DNA from: Sphingomonas parva (ex Maeng et al. 2020)
GTDB lineage: Bacteria; Pseudomonadota; Alphaproteobacteria; Sphingomonadales; Sphingomonadaceae
NCBI RefSeq assembly: GCF_004564275.1
Contig: NZ_SPDV01000001.1
Span: 183,891-247,890 of the forward strand
Reading direction: 5' to 3'
Length of the DNA stretch: 64,000 nucleotides
Position numbers and translations under genes: made by a program. Of the stretch, positions 9,792 through 18,065 are shown in pieces; position 1 is the stretch's first letter, and each line of letters opens with the position of its first letter. Below the pieces are notes generated by a model, which did no database searches, was not told where the DNA came from, and was given only the letters and a program-made list of their open reading frames with translations.

Positions 9792-10759
9792 CCGAGACGC
9801 CTCTCGATGCTCATTACCGGTACCGTCGGCACGCGGCTCGGTTCGTACTGCAGATGCTTCTTTCGCAGATGCAGCCAAAGGAGCGACCCCGGCGCCTTCG
9901 GATGCCATGGCTTCATCCGCATCGCCGCGATCAACCAGGATCGCGCGGCCTCCACATTGCCCGTCAACAGCGATCTGGCCGCGTCGTAGACGAGCGAATC
10001 GTAGATGATCGCCATGTGCTTGCGGTGGACCCGTCGCCGCCAGCGTGCAGGTGCTTCGGCCGCGCGCGGCAGCGCGAGCAGCCGGCGATGAAGGTCCTTG
10101 TGGATTTGATCATGGACCGCACGATCCGATGTCTTTTGCCCGGATACGTCGGATCGGGCGCGATAGACGGCCACCGGCTCGTCGAGATATTCGAACCGGT
10201 ACTTCTCCGCGAGGCGGACCCAAAGGTCATAATCCTCGAGCGTCGGCAGTTCGGGATCGAACAGGCCGCAGTCGAGCAGGACGCGCCGTCGTGCGACGAC
10301 GGTGGAGACCACGATGAAATTGGCTTCGAGCAGCTGCCAGAACGCGTCCCCGACGACACCCTGATCAGGCACCAGCCAGCCGGTCGGAAGGCTGTATTGC
10401 GGCTCCCCGATGAAGGCACGTCCGCAGATCAGGGCCGATTCTCCAGCACGGTCGAGGATCGCGAGTTGCCGGTCGATGCTCCCGGGGAGGCGCAGGTCAT
10501 CGTCGTCGAGGAATGCGACGAACTCGGCCGCGCTCGCTCTGATCGCCTCGTTGCGTGCGGTCGAGGTGCCCTTCTGCTCGCGAAGGCGGATGTAGGTCAG
10601 CCCAGGGGTGCCGCGGCAAACCGCCTCCGTGTCATCCGTGGAGGCATCGTCGACGACGATGATCTCCGCATCCGACGCCGCGGCAAAAGCGCTTTCCAGC
10701 GTCGCCGGCAGAAGCTCTGCGCGATTGCGCGTCGGTATGACAATGCTCACTTTCTTCAT
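9788..10759 (-). CDS. GT2-family glycosyltransferase, first gene of the GT/ST operon
   Basis: The 323-residue protein has the GT-A fold of family 2: start VSIVIPTRNR, nucleotide-binding IIVVDDASTDDT, acidic EFVAFLDDDD (metal-binding DxD) and the catalytic region LEDYDLWVRLA. Relatives are inverting transferases in exopolysaccharide, O-antigen or glycan synthesis. There are no membrane segments. The ATG at 10759 has AGGAGG eight to nine bases upstream, fixing the start; an in-frame extension to 10993 is low-complexity. It heads four genes (GT2, GT4, two sulfotransferase-like) that overlap end to end. The 312 bases upstream hold no gene and should carry the promoter. Confidence 0.92.
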   Translation of the reverse strand: MKKVSIVIPTRNRAELLPATLESAFAAASDAEIIVVDDASTDDTEAVCRGTPGLTYIRLREQKGTSTARNEAIRASAAEFVAFLDDDDLRLPGSIDRQLAILDRAGESALICGRAFIGEPQYSLPTGWLVPDQGVVGDAFWQLLEANFIVVSTVVARRRVLLDCGLFDPELPTLEDYDLWVRLAEKYRFEYLDEPVAVYRARSDVSGQKTSDRAVHDQIHKDLHRRLLALPRAAEAPARWRRRVHRKHMAIIYDSLVYDAARSLLTGNVEAARSWLIAAMRMKPWHPKAPGSLLWLHLRKKHLQYEPSRVPTVPVMSIERRLG

Positions 10760-11071
10760 CGTCGCGCCGCCTCCTGGCGATACGACCACGACATCAAAGA
10801 GATCACACGCGGCATGCGCCCCTTCCGGCATGCGCAATGATTGTTCTACATTGGACCGGGTTCCGCAAGATGTTGCCGCAAGATTTTGACATCGCGCAAG
10901 ACTTCCACACCGGGATCTTTCCGGATGGCATGGTCTGCACAGCTGCGCACGGTACATGCGGAAGCGGCGCGGAACGTCTTGCGTTCCGCGCATCTTTGCT
11001 CCGCCCGACCTTCAAGTCGGGCCTCAACACTCGCCTGCGTTGAACGACTCTCAGGCCGAGCAACGGGGTCT
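10760..11071. promoter_or_regulatory. intergenic region upstream of the GT/ST operon
   Basis: These 312 bases contain no convincing gene and look less GC-rich than their surroundings. Both flanking genes run leftward, so the region should hold the promoter of the glycosyltransferase operon and the 3' end of the RTX gene transcript. Three short copies of CGCAAGAT or CGCAAGAC lie at 10864, 10877 and 10895. On the minus strand a weak -35/-10 pair can be drawn (TTGCGG, 17 bases, AACAAT). This promoter reading is tentative. Confidence 0.4.
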
Positions 11072-13543
11072 TCAGATGAAGTATGCGCTACTCGCGTTCA
11101 AAGCACTGGCTGGACTGACGAATTCGAATACGAAGTCCGCGTTCGCAGTGTAATTCCCATCGCCATTGGCATCGACCACGGCGAACATCCGACCGTTATA
11201 ATCGCCCGAGGTCGGAGTGAAGAGAACCGCGGAGTTGGGCTGCAGCGCGGCGTTCACCGCGGCAGCGAGCAGGGTGTCGAAGTTGCTCGAGGTGAGATGA
11301 CCGGAGGTGATGTTACCGGTCCATCCGGTCACCGCGCCCGGCAAGTCGATCATGTCTCCGGATGGATCGAAGCCGATGAGCGTGTCGAACAGCGTGCTGC
11401 TCGATTCGTTCGCCGCCCCATAGACGAAGAGGTCGTTCCCTGCGCCGCCGGTGAGCGTATCGGCGCCGGCGAAGCCGCGGAGCCGGTCCGCGCCATTGCC
11501 GCCGTTGAGGACATCGTTGCCGCCATAGCCGAGCAGATGATCGTCTCCAGCGCCTCCGAACAGGATGTCGTTCGCCGCACCGCCGAGCACCTGGAAGTAG
11601 CCGTCGGTCTCGGCCGTTCCGTCGAAGAAGAGCACCTCGGATGCGCCTAGGGTGATCCCTTCCACGACCAATCGCTGGCCGGCGGCTACGTCATTGTCGT
11701 GGCTGGTCATCGAGTAGGTGTAGGTATTGCCGGCAAGGTCGCCGAACTCGATCTGGCTGCCGCTGATCAGCCGGATCTTCTCGATGGCCGTGATGACGCC
11801 GAGATCACCGGCCAGGTTGTAATTGCCCTGCAAAATCAGGACGTCGGTGCCGCTGCCGCCGTCGAAGCTGTCGGCGAGGGTCCACGCCGCCCCGAAATAG
11901 GCGCGGTCGTCGCCGGCCTCGCCCCAGACGCCGTCGTTGCCGCCCAGCTGGGCCCAGACGAAGTCGGCGCCGCCGCCGGCCATCACCGTGTCGCCGACCG
12001 CCGTGCCGTTCAGCGTGTCGGCGTCGGCATTGCCCCAGATATCGGCCGCCGTCAGGGCGAGCGCGCCGAGGAAGGAGTTCGTCCCTCCCGGACCGTCCGT
12101 ATCGGGCGTGTCGACATAGGCGCGCAACGTCCCAGTGGTGATGAATGACGCCGCCGATTGGGTGACGTCTCCGGCGGCGCGGAGGGTCAGCGTCTGTGGG
12201 GTGGTGATGTCCGCCTGGACCAGCACGTTGTCCAGCCCGCTCTCGATCGCGAGATTGTTGTTGGTGTGGGTCAGGGCGCCGACCACGCGGGCCAGCCCGG
12301 AGTTCGCCCCGCCGATCGTGAGGGTGGAGGCGACGACGCGGTCGAGCTCGGCGTCGGAGAGCTCGAGCGCGGTCACGCCGTCGGTCGCGCTGCCGATGTC
12401 GATCGCGCGGCCGAACGAGGCGCCGGTCAGGCGCGCGCTGCCGCCGCTCGAGACGTTGATCCCGGAATCGTTCTCGATCAGGATCCGATCCGCGTTGACC
12501 ACGACACCGCCGGCGCCCGCGAACAGCGCGGAGCTGGAGTTCGCCGCGAGGCTGAGCGTGCCGCCCGCCCCGCTCGTCAGCACCACGGCGCCCGTGCTCG
12601 CGACCGCGCTCACGCCGACGCTTGCATCGACCCCATTGTCGTCCTCGATCAGGATGTCGCGCCCCGCGGTGATCGTGACCCCGCCGTTGCTGGCAAGGCC
12701 CTGATCGTCGGAGGCCATGTCGGAGAAGCCGTCGATGTGGAAGTCGCGTCCGGCGGTGATGTTGATGCTGCCGCCCGCCCTGACGTCGTTGTCGAAATCG
12801 GCGCCGACAGTGCCGAACAGCACGTCGCGGCCGGTGCTCAGCGCGATGTTGCCGACTGCGAGCAGCGCGTCGCGATTGACGTTGCTGCTGATGTCGGCCG
12901 CGGCGCCGATCGCGATCAGCGTCATGTTGCCGCCGCTCCGCGCCGATTCGACGCCGTCCTGGTCGCTGAGCAGGATCGCGCCCTGGTTGGTGAAGACGAT
13001 GTCGCCCGACGATCCGGTCCAGAGGCCGCGCAGGTCGGACGTGCCGCCGCCGCCGCCGAGTGTGACGTCGTTGATGTTGCTGAGCCGAATGCCGCCGGTG
13101 ATGCTCTCCGCCTCGAGCAGCGAGACCTGGGTCTCGATCGCGTTGCCGCCGACGCCGATGCCGGTGGCGGCATCCAGATAGAGTTTGCCGGCGACGATGT
13201 CGGTCGCGCCGTCGCTGCCCCATTCGTTGATCTGGAGCCGCGCGGCGAGCGTGACGACTCCGGAGGTCAGCACCCCGCCGATCTGGATGATGTCAGGATT
13301 CTCGGACGGAACCGTCAGGCTGCCGACGATGAAGTCCGCAGTGGTCAGCGAGTCGGTGATGTTGATGTTGATGTTCTGTCCCAGCTTGCTGATCACGCGG
13401 ACCTGGTCGGCCGGGTGCATGAAGGTCTGGATGATGTTGCCGAGCGGATCGCGCACCACCGAGGTACCGTTACCCGGCGTGCCGTCGTCCTCGATCGTGT
13501 AGGTGCCGCCACCGAGGGTGGAGAGATCGATCGTGATTGCCAT
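11072..13543 (-). CDS. large RTX surface/secreted protein with haemagglutinin-like repeats
   Basis: The 823-residue protein lacks a Sec signal. Residues about 100-450 consist of degenerate beta-strand repeats with recurring TAGRD and Asn/Gly turns, as in filamentous haemagglutinin-type beta-helices. A calcium-binding RTX block lies at about 655-705, with nonapeptides such as GGAGDDHLL, GGNDVLNGG and GGAGNDLFV, followed by a serralysin-like C-terminal region (DTLIGFDPSGDMIDLPG) and a final stretch ending SSAYFI. This layout predicts type I secretion with calcium-dependent folding outside the cell, but no type I exporter is in the window. The ATG at 13543 has a purine-rich GGAAAGGGTGAG upstream. 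Likely an adhesin or surface-layer-like protein; the function is inferred. Confidence 0.85.
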   Translation of the reverse strand: MAITIDLSTLGGGTYTIEDDGTPGNGTSVVRDPLGNIIQTFMHPADQVRVISKLGQNININITDSLTTADFIVGSLTVPSENPDIIQIGGVLTSGVVTLAARLQINEWGSDGATDIVAGKLYLDAATGIGVGGNAIETQVSLLEAESITGGIRLSNINDVTLGGGGGTSDLRGLWTGSSGDIVFTNQGAILLSDQDGVESARSGGNMTLIAIGAAADISSNVNRDALLAVGNIALSTGRDVLFGTVGADFDNDVRAGGSINITAGRDFHIDGFSDMASDDQGLASNGGVTITAGRDILIEDDNGVDASVGVSAVASTGAVVLTSGAGGTLSLAANSSSALFAGAGGVVVNADRILIENDSGINVSSGGSARLTGASFGRAIDIGSATDGVTALELSDAELDRVVASTLTIGGANSGLARVVGALTHTNNNLAIESGLDNVLVQADITTPQTLTLRAAGDVTQSAASFITTGTLRAYVDTPDTDGPGGTNSFLGALALTAADIWGNADADTLNGTAVGDTVMAGGGADFVWAQLGGNDGVWGEAGDDRAYFGAAWTLADSFDGGSGTDVLILQGNYNLAGDLGVITAIEKIRLISGSQIEFGDLAGNTYTYSMTSHDNDVAAGQRLVVEGITLGASEVLFFDGTAETDGYFQVLGGAANDILFGGAGDDHLLGYGGNDVLNGGNGADRLRGFAGADTLTGGAGNDLFVYGAANESSSTLFDTLIGFDPSGDMIDLPGAVTGWTGNITSGHLTSSNFDTLLAAAVNAALQPNSAVLFTPTSGDYNGRMFAVVDANGDGNYTANADFVFEFVSPASALNASSAYFI

Positions 13544-13845
13544 GGAGCTCACCCTTTCCAGAAGGCGCTCCGCCACAGCGCCGGTCGCCACCGGGGCGGG
13601 ACGCATCCGGCGGAGGAAGACTCAGGCATGACCACGGAAGGAAATATCATGGCACAGACTCGGCTTGGAGGAAATAAGGTTGACGGCGGCGCGTCGGCTC
13701 GGAGCACGCGCAGAAAAGACGAGGGATTCTCGTGCGCTGTCGTTCCAGTTTCGAGGAAAGACTGGCGCGGGACTGTCTGCTGGACGACGCAGTTCGCTAC
13801 CCGAAGCCTCCGAGTCGCACACACGCCGCGGCTTTACGGCGAAGA
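13544..13845. promoter_or_regulatory. intergenic region upstream of the RTX gene
   Basis: The 302 bases between the methyltransferase stop and the RTX start hold no supportable gene. Short open frames across it have Arg/Ser-rich shadow composition. It should contain the RTX promoter. I see no palindrome or repeat that stands out. Confidence 0.35.
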
Positions 13846-14529
13846 TTAGCGGGGCGCCTCGTCGCGCCGGATCGCGAGCCAGGTCTGGCCTCCGAACGCA
13901 AAGGCTCGGTTGCGAACGCGATCGACGCGCAACCCGCGCGCGCTGCACGCCCGGCGTATCCAGCCGAAACTGTGCCGCACCATGTTGCCAAGGCCGGGCC
14001 GCACATTGGCCCCCGGAGGCACCCAGGACTCGCCGCGATATTCGTCGAACCAGGGAAGAGGCGGCTCGAGGAAGGAGGTGAGGAAGACGGCGTGCGGTGC
14101 GCCGTTCGTCAGGAAGCCGTCGAGCATGCTCAGAATGGCTCTCTTCGGCGCATGGGTCCAGATAGAGCGGGCGAGGACGTAGTCGAACCGTGCTCCGAAT
14201 ACAGAAAAGTCAACATCGCGGTTCGTGTCAAAGCGGGGACGTTTCGCGGTGACGATCTCGGCCGGCAGCAGCGCACGCAGACCGGCGTCGACCATCTCGA
14301 AACCGGGCTCGATCCCGTAGTAGCGGTCGGGGTCGAGCAGACGGATCAGCCAGTGACCTGCGCGCAGGCTGCCGCACCCGATGTCGAGCAGCCGACTGTC
14401 CGGCGTCAGCCCGTGATGGAGCAGGATCATGAGCTGCTTGCGGCCGCCCTCGTCGAACAGGTGGTCGGGTCCGCCCAGGTAGAGTCCCGCCGCCTTCAGG
14501 CGTGCGGCGGCATCTGCCATCTGGTTCAC
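13846..14529 (-). CDS. class I SAM-dependent methyltransferase
   Basis: The 227-residue protein has methyltransferase motif [13 protein letters not shown] at about residues 47-58, the acidic residue of motif II in YYGIEPG, and a central sheet typical of class I SAM-dependent enzymes. An active-site NPPY or similar is absent, so it is not a DNA or protein-Gln methyltransferase. The substrate is unknown; its place beside the RTX gene and the glycosyltransferase/sulfotransferase operon makes a sugar or small-molecule substrate possible. The start is a GTG at 14529 with GGGGGAGG six to seven bases upstream; an ATG three codons later is an alternative. Confidence 0.85.
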   Translation of the reverse strand: MNQMADAAARLKAAGLYLGGPDHLFDEGGRKQLMILLHHGLTPDSRLLDIGCGSLRAGHWLIRLLDPDRYYGIEPGFEMVDAGLRALLPAEIVTAKRPRFDTNRDVDFSVFGARFDYVLARSIWTHAPKRAILSMLDGFLTNGAPHAVFLTSFLEPPLPWFDEYRGESWVPPGANVRPGLGNMVRHSFGWIRRACSARGLRVDRVRNRAFAFGGQTWLAIRRDEAPR

Positions 14530-14657
14530 GGCCGCCCTCCCCCTTTGTGCAGCGACGCGCTATACGCGGCGATTGCGCATCACATGTCAAATCCGGAGCG
14601 GGCCCGGCGCGCGCCCCGCGGCCGGGACAATGCGGGACGGGTGAAAATGGCCATACG

Positions 14658-14734
<77 letters not shown>

Positions 14735-14794
14735 ACACCGTCGGCCGATTCTTCGAACGGGCCTGTCGGCCCACCTTTGCAAGGCTTCGGCGGG

Positions 14795-14859
14795 CAGCCT
14801 TCGCCGCCCGCACGGCCCCGCTGGCTCGCCAGCCGAAGCCGCGCAAGCGGCGAAGGCTG
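14795..14859. repeat. inverted repeat between the two tRNA genes
   Basis: A 13-base perfect inverted repeat (14795-14807 with 14847-14859) flanks a GC-rich loop with a second nested pairing. Its right arm overlaps the 3' CCA end of the CAU tRNA, so on the minus strand it may form a structure in the tRNA trailer. Confidence 0.5.
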
Positions 14860-14932
14860 GTGGGCCCGGCAGGATTCGAACCCGCAACCTAGCCGTTATG
14901 AGCGGCCGGCTCTACCGTTGAGCTACAGGCCC
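14858..14932 (-). tRNA. tRNA with CAU anticodon (probably tRNA-Ile2, alternatively elongator Met)
   Basis: This is a 75-nt cloverleaf with encoded CCA: acceptor GGGCCTG with CGGGCCC, anticodon stem GGCCG with CGGCT, loop CTCATAA, T-arm GCGGGTTCGAATCCTGC. CAU can belong to initiator Met, elongator Met or the isoleucine tRNA whose C34 is converted to lysidine by TilS. Initiator is unlikely because 1-72 is a G-C pair and the anticodon stem lacks three G-C pairs at its base. C4-G69 and C5-G68 agree with known TilS-recognised tRNA-Ile2, so that identity is favoured. Confidence 0.85.
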
Positions 14933-14984
14933 GTGCCCCGGTGATCCGCGATTAGCGGAGGGAGCGGCGGCTTGGCAACTGCGC

Positions 14985-16625
14985 TCAGCCGCCCTGCCCG
15001 CTCGATCGTTCGGCCGGGCCTTCCGGCGGGAGGTAGAGGAAGAAGCGGCTCCCGCCCACCACCAGCGCGCCGCCGACCGCTTCCGCGAGGTTGCGGACCA
15101 GGCGCAACGCGAAGCCGAGCCCGAGCGCGGGCGCGCCCGGCCAGTCGCCGTCGGGGCTGTAGCCGGGGTCGAGCAGGGCGCGCTCGTCGAGCCCCTCGAT
15201 CGCCTGCGGCCGGTCGATCGCGAGGCAGAGCATCTTCTGGCCGGCCATCAGCCCCATGGTCATCGACGCGGCGATCACCTCGCCTTCCCGGGCGAGGCCG
15301 ATCGTCGCCGCGAGCATGCGCGCGAACATCCGCTCGGCGGCGGCGAGCTCGACCCGGGCGGCGGGGAGGTTCTGCTCGATCTCGATGGCGATGCGGCTGC
15401 CGCGCTGCCGGGCGACGCGCTCGTAAGCATCGTGGAGCCGGCACAGCAAGGCGACGGCGTCGATCGGGGCCTCGTCGAAGCTCAGCCGCCGCGTCTCGAT
15501 CCGCGCCGCGGTGTCGAGATCGTCGACGGCCGAGAGCAGGCGTCCGGCCTGGTCCATGATCTCCGAGGCGCGTCCGCGATAGCTCGCCGCCGCGGGGCCC
15601 ATATATTGGCCGTCGATCATCTCGGCGAAGCCGACGATGGCGTTCAACGGCGTGCGCAGCTCGTGGATCAGCTGGCGCAGCGAATCGGCGGGCAGGTTGG
15701 TGCCGAAAATGCCCGGCGTGCCGGACTCGAGCTGGGCGACCTCGTCGACACGCGGGCGCCGTGCGCTGCCGCGATATCCCAGGAAGCTGCCGTGCAGCGG
15801 ATCGAAGAAGGGGACGCCCGAGATCCGCCAGTCGCCCGACACCGGCCCGCCGCCGGCGACGCTGAAGCGCGCGTCGCGGAACGGCGCGCGCTTCTCGAAG
15901 GCGCCGGCGGCCTGGCCGTCCACGCCGAACTGGCCGTTCTCGGCGATCGCCGCGATGCTCTGGCCGATCAGCGGACCACGCGGCGCGCTCTCGACCCAGA
16001 CGATGATCCCGTCGGGACCGGTCTCCCACTGGAAATCGGCGGTGGAAAGCGGCTCGGGCGTCGGCGGCTGGGCGGCCGCGGCCTCGCGCTGGCGGCGGAA
16101 ATTCTCGATCCGCGCGACGAGGTCCCGGATCTGGGTCTCGCCTGCATCGGCGGCGGGCGTTTCGGCCGGCGCGACCATTCCTACGGCTCCCGCCAGCGCG
16201 AAATCGGAGGGGCCGAAGCTCGCCAGGGCCTGCTCGACGTCCGGGCCCAGGTCGCGGCGGTGGCGCAGCAGCGCCCGCGCCGTCGGCGTAAGGCTCGGCA
16301 GCAGGGCGATCCACTCGTCGCGAGTGAGCAGCGCGCCGCCGATCAGCGGTCCCGCCACGGTCGGCTTGTCTTCGGCGAAGAAGCCGATCGCGATCGGCGA
16401 GACGCGCCGCCCGGCGAGGCTGCGGGCGACGGCGCAGCGGGTATCGGCGGCGACGTGCAGCCGATGCCGGCGGAGCCATTCGAGCGCTTCGATCACCTGC
16501 GGGCTGGTCCGCACCTCCCGGCGCTGCGCCAGGAGGTCGACGAGCTGCCGCCACTTGGCCGCGAGGGCGGAGGGATTCCCCTCGCCCTGCCCAAGCACCG
16601 TTGCAATCATGTCGTCGAAGCGCAT
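14985..16625 (-). CDS. sensor histidine kinase-like protein with degenerate ATPase domain
   Basis: The 546-residue soluble protein starts with an all-helical region (about 1-200), then a PAS-like segment (about 215-310) and a HisKA dimerisation domain with the H-box HELRTPLNAIVGF; His321 is the phospho-acceptor. The catalytic ATPase half is unusual. The expected N-box asparagines and the DxGxG G1 box are missing, and only a GLGFALRLV G2-like stretch remains. It may therefore act as a phosphotransfer or scaffold protein and not as an autokinase. The start at 16625 is chosen because the 17 residues before it are non-conserved. It lies alone, with tRNA genes downstream and no response regulator next to it. 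Confidence 0.8.
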   Translation of the reverse strand: MRFDDMIATVLGQGEGNPSALAAKWRQLVDLLAQRREVRTSPQVIEALEWLRRHRLHVAADTRCAVARSLAGRRVSPIAIGFFAEDKPTVAGPLIGGALLTRDEWIALLPSLTPTARALLRHRRDLGPDVEQALASFGPSDFALAGAVGMVAPAETPAADAGETQIRDLVARIENFRRQREAAAAQPPTPEPLSTADFQWETGPDGIIVWVESAPRGPLIGQSIAAIAENGQFGVDGQAAGAFEKRAPFRDARFSVAGGGPVSGDWRISGVPFFDPLHGSFLGYRGSARRPRVDEVAQLESGTPGIFGTNLPADSLRQLIHELRTPLNAIVGFAEMIDGQYMGPAAASYRGRASEIMDQAGRLLSAVDDLDTAARIETRRLSFDEAPIDAVALLCRLHDAYERVARQRGSRIAIEIEQNLPAARVELAAAERMFARMLAATIGLAREGEVIAASMTMGLMAGQKMLCLAIDRPQAIEGLDERALLDPGYSPDGDWPGAPALGLGFALRLVRNLAEAVGGALVVGGSRFFLYLPPEGPAERSSGQGG

Positions 16626-16739
16626 CGTCCTCAGCTCACGCGAACGGCCGCACCACTGGGCGACAATCGTTAACAACGGTCCTCAAAAAGGAAAGCGCCG
16701 AATTGCGCCCGTCGCAATATGGGACGCGGCGCCGCATCG

Positions 16740-16785
16740 CAAAAAGGGGCGCCGGCGGCCGGGAACCTCCCGCCGCCGGCGCCCC
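16740..16785 (-). terminator. intrinsic terminator of the TPR gene pair
   Basis: A long GC-rich hairpin whose arms lie at about 16746-16758 and 16773-16785 (the GGGGCGCCGGCGG family) is followed on the minus strand by TTTTTGCG. It sits 23 bases after the stop of the TPR gene at 16808. Confidence 0.88.
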
Positions 16786-16807
16786 CTCGCGCCATCCAGG
16801 CCCGTCC

Positions 16808-18040
16808 TCAGCCCTGCTGCGAAAGCCAGGCGAGCCAGAGCCCGGCGAGCCCCGCGCGCGGACCGGTCACGGCGCGGAACGCCGCCTCGGCCTCGGCGCG
16901 CTGGCCGGCCTGGGCATAAGCGATGCCGAGGCGGGTCCTGACCGTGTCGGCGTCGACTCCGCCCTTCTGCAGCGCCAGCTGGTAGAGTTCGATCGCCTTG
17001 GCGAAATTGCCGTAGCCGGCATGGGCCGTCGCCAGCGAGAGCGCCATGCTGCCGTTGGCGGCGCTCCGCGCCTTCGGCTCGACCGTCGACAAAGCGGCAC
17101 GATCCTCGGCGATCCGGCCGTTCACCTTGGTGAGCAGCGCGGCGCCCTGCGGCCCGGTCGACTGGCCCGCGCGCGACGCCGCCTCCAGCACCGCCTTCGC
17201 CTCGCCTGGGAAATTGTCGTAATCGAGCCGCTCCGCCAGCGCGAGATAATCGCGGCCGCTGCCGAGCAGGCCGCTCATGTAGCGCAGCCGGGCGAAATCC
17301 AGCACCGTCGCGTCGTCGCCGCCGACGTTGCTGACCGCGACGAGGTTCTGGAAGTTGCGCTTGTTCGGGTAGAGCGTCACCGCCTCCCGCGCCGCCTCGA
17401 GCGCGAGCGCCGAGTTCTTCTGCTCCAGCGCCATCTTGATCACGTTCTGGAGGACGCCCTCCTCCGGCTTCTGGCCGGCCGCCTTGCTGGCCTGGATGGC
17501 CCGCTGATAGAGCGGCAGCGCCTCGCCCTGCTTGTTCAGACCGATCTTGGTGCGGGCGAGAGCGAGCAGCAGGTCGACGTCGTTCGGGGCGGCCGCGGAA
17601 AGTGCCGCATATTGCGCCTCGGCGCGGGCCCAGTCGCCGGTGCCCGCGGCTGCGCTGGCGATGCCGCGGCGCAGCCGGTCGGTCTCGGCCGCATCGGCGC
17701 CGCCGCTGGCGATGATCGCTTCCGCCGCCGCGACGACGGCGGCATTGTCCTTGATGTTGCTGGCGTGATCCAGCTGCAGCCGCGCGATGTAATAGCGGTC
17801 ATCGGTGCTCTTCGCGACCGCCTGTGCGGCGGCGAGGCGCTGCGCATAATCGGGCGCATTGGCGGTGACGGCCGCCTGCAGCTCGCCGATCGCCTTCTTG
17901 GCCTCGTTGCTGAGCTTGACCTGGCGCTGCGGGGCCGGCGCCGCCTGGCCCTTGGCGTTCTGCTGCGCGAACGCCGCCGTCGCGCCGGCGCCGCCGACGA
18001 TGAGCGAGGCGGCGATCGCGAGGCTGGAAACGAACTTCAT
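16808..18040 (-). CDS. exported TPR protein, tandem paralogue 1
   Basis: The 410-residue protein has a Sec signal peptide (cleavage near AFAQQ) and is otherwise helical with degenerate tetratricopeptide repeats, for example around residues 145-175 and 345-400. The last 50 residues closely match those of the neighbouring gene, sharing the block AAFRAVTGPRA and an LWL-x-WL-x-Q ending. TPR arrays bind partner proteins; no enzyme motif is present. AGGAG lies eight bases before the ATG at 18040. It follows the paralogue with 25 bases between stop and start, so the two form an operon ending at a strong terminator. The role, perhaps envelope or secretion related, is not known. Confidence 0.8.
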   Translation of the reverse strand: MKFVSSLAIAASLIVGGAGATAAFAQQNAKGQAAPAPQRQVKLSNEAKKAIGELQAAVTANAPDYAQRLAAAQAVAKSTDDRYYIARLQLDHASNIKDNAAVVAAAEAIIASGGADAAETDRLRRGIASAAAGTGDWARAEAQYAALSAAAPNDVDLLLALARTKIGLNKQGEALPLYQRAIQASKAAGQKPEEGVLQNVIKMALEQKNSALALEAAREAVTLYPNKRNFQNLVAVSNVGGDDATVLDFARLRYMSGLLGSGRDYLALAERLDYDNFPGEAKAVLEAASRAGQSTGPQGAALLTKVNGRIAEDRAALSTVEPKARSAANGSMALSLATAHAGYGNFAKAIELYQLALQKGGVDADTVRTRLGIAYAQAGQRAEAEAAFRAVTGPRAGLAGLWLAWLSQQG

Positions 18041-18065
18041 GATCGGTTTCTCCTGATGGACTTGG

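Noticed and set aside
11430..11570. Possible CRISPR-like or tandem DNA repeats
   Set aside because: The repetition is at protein level (RTX nonapeptides) with varied codons and no spacers.
12158..13849. 563-residue open frame opposite the RTX gene
   Set aside because: Asp/Val/Arg-rich antisense frame; the RTX repeats on the minus strand explain the region.
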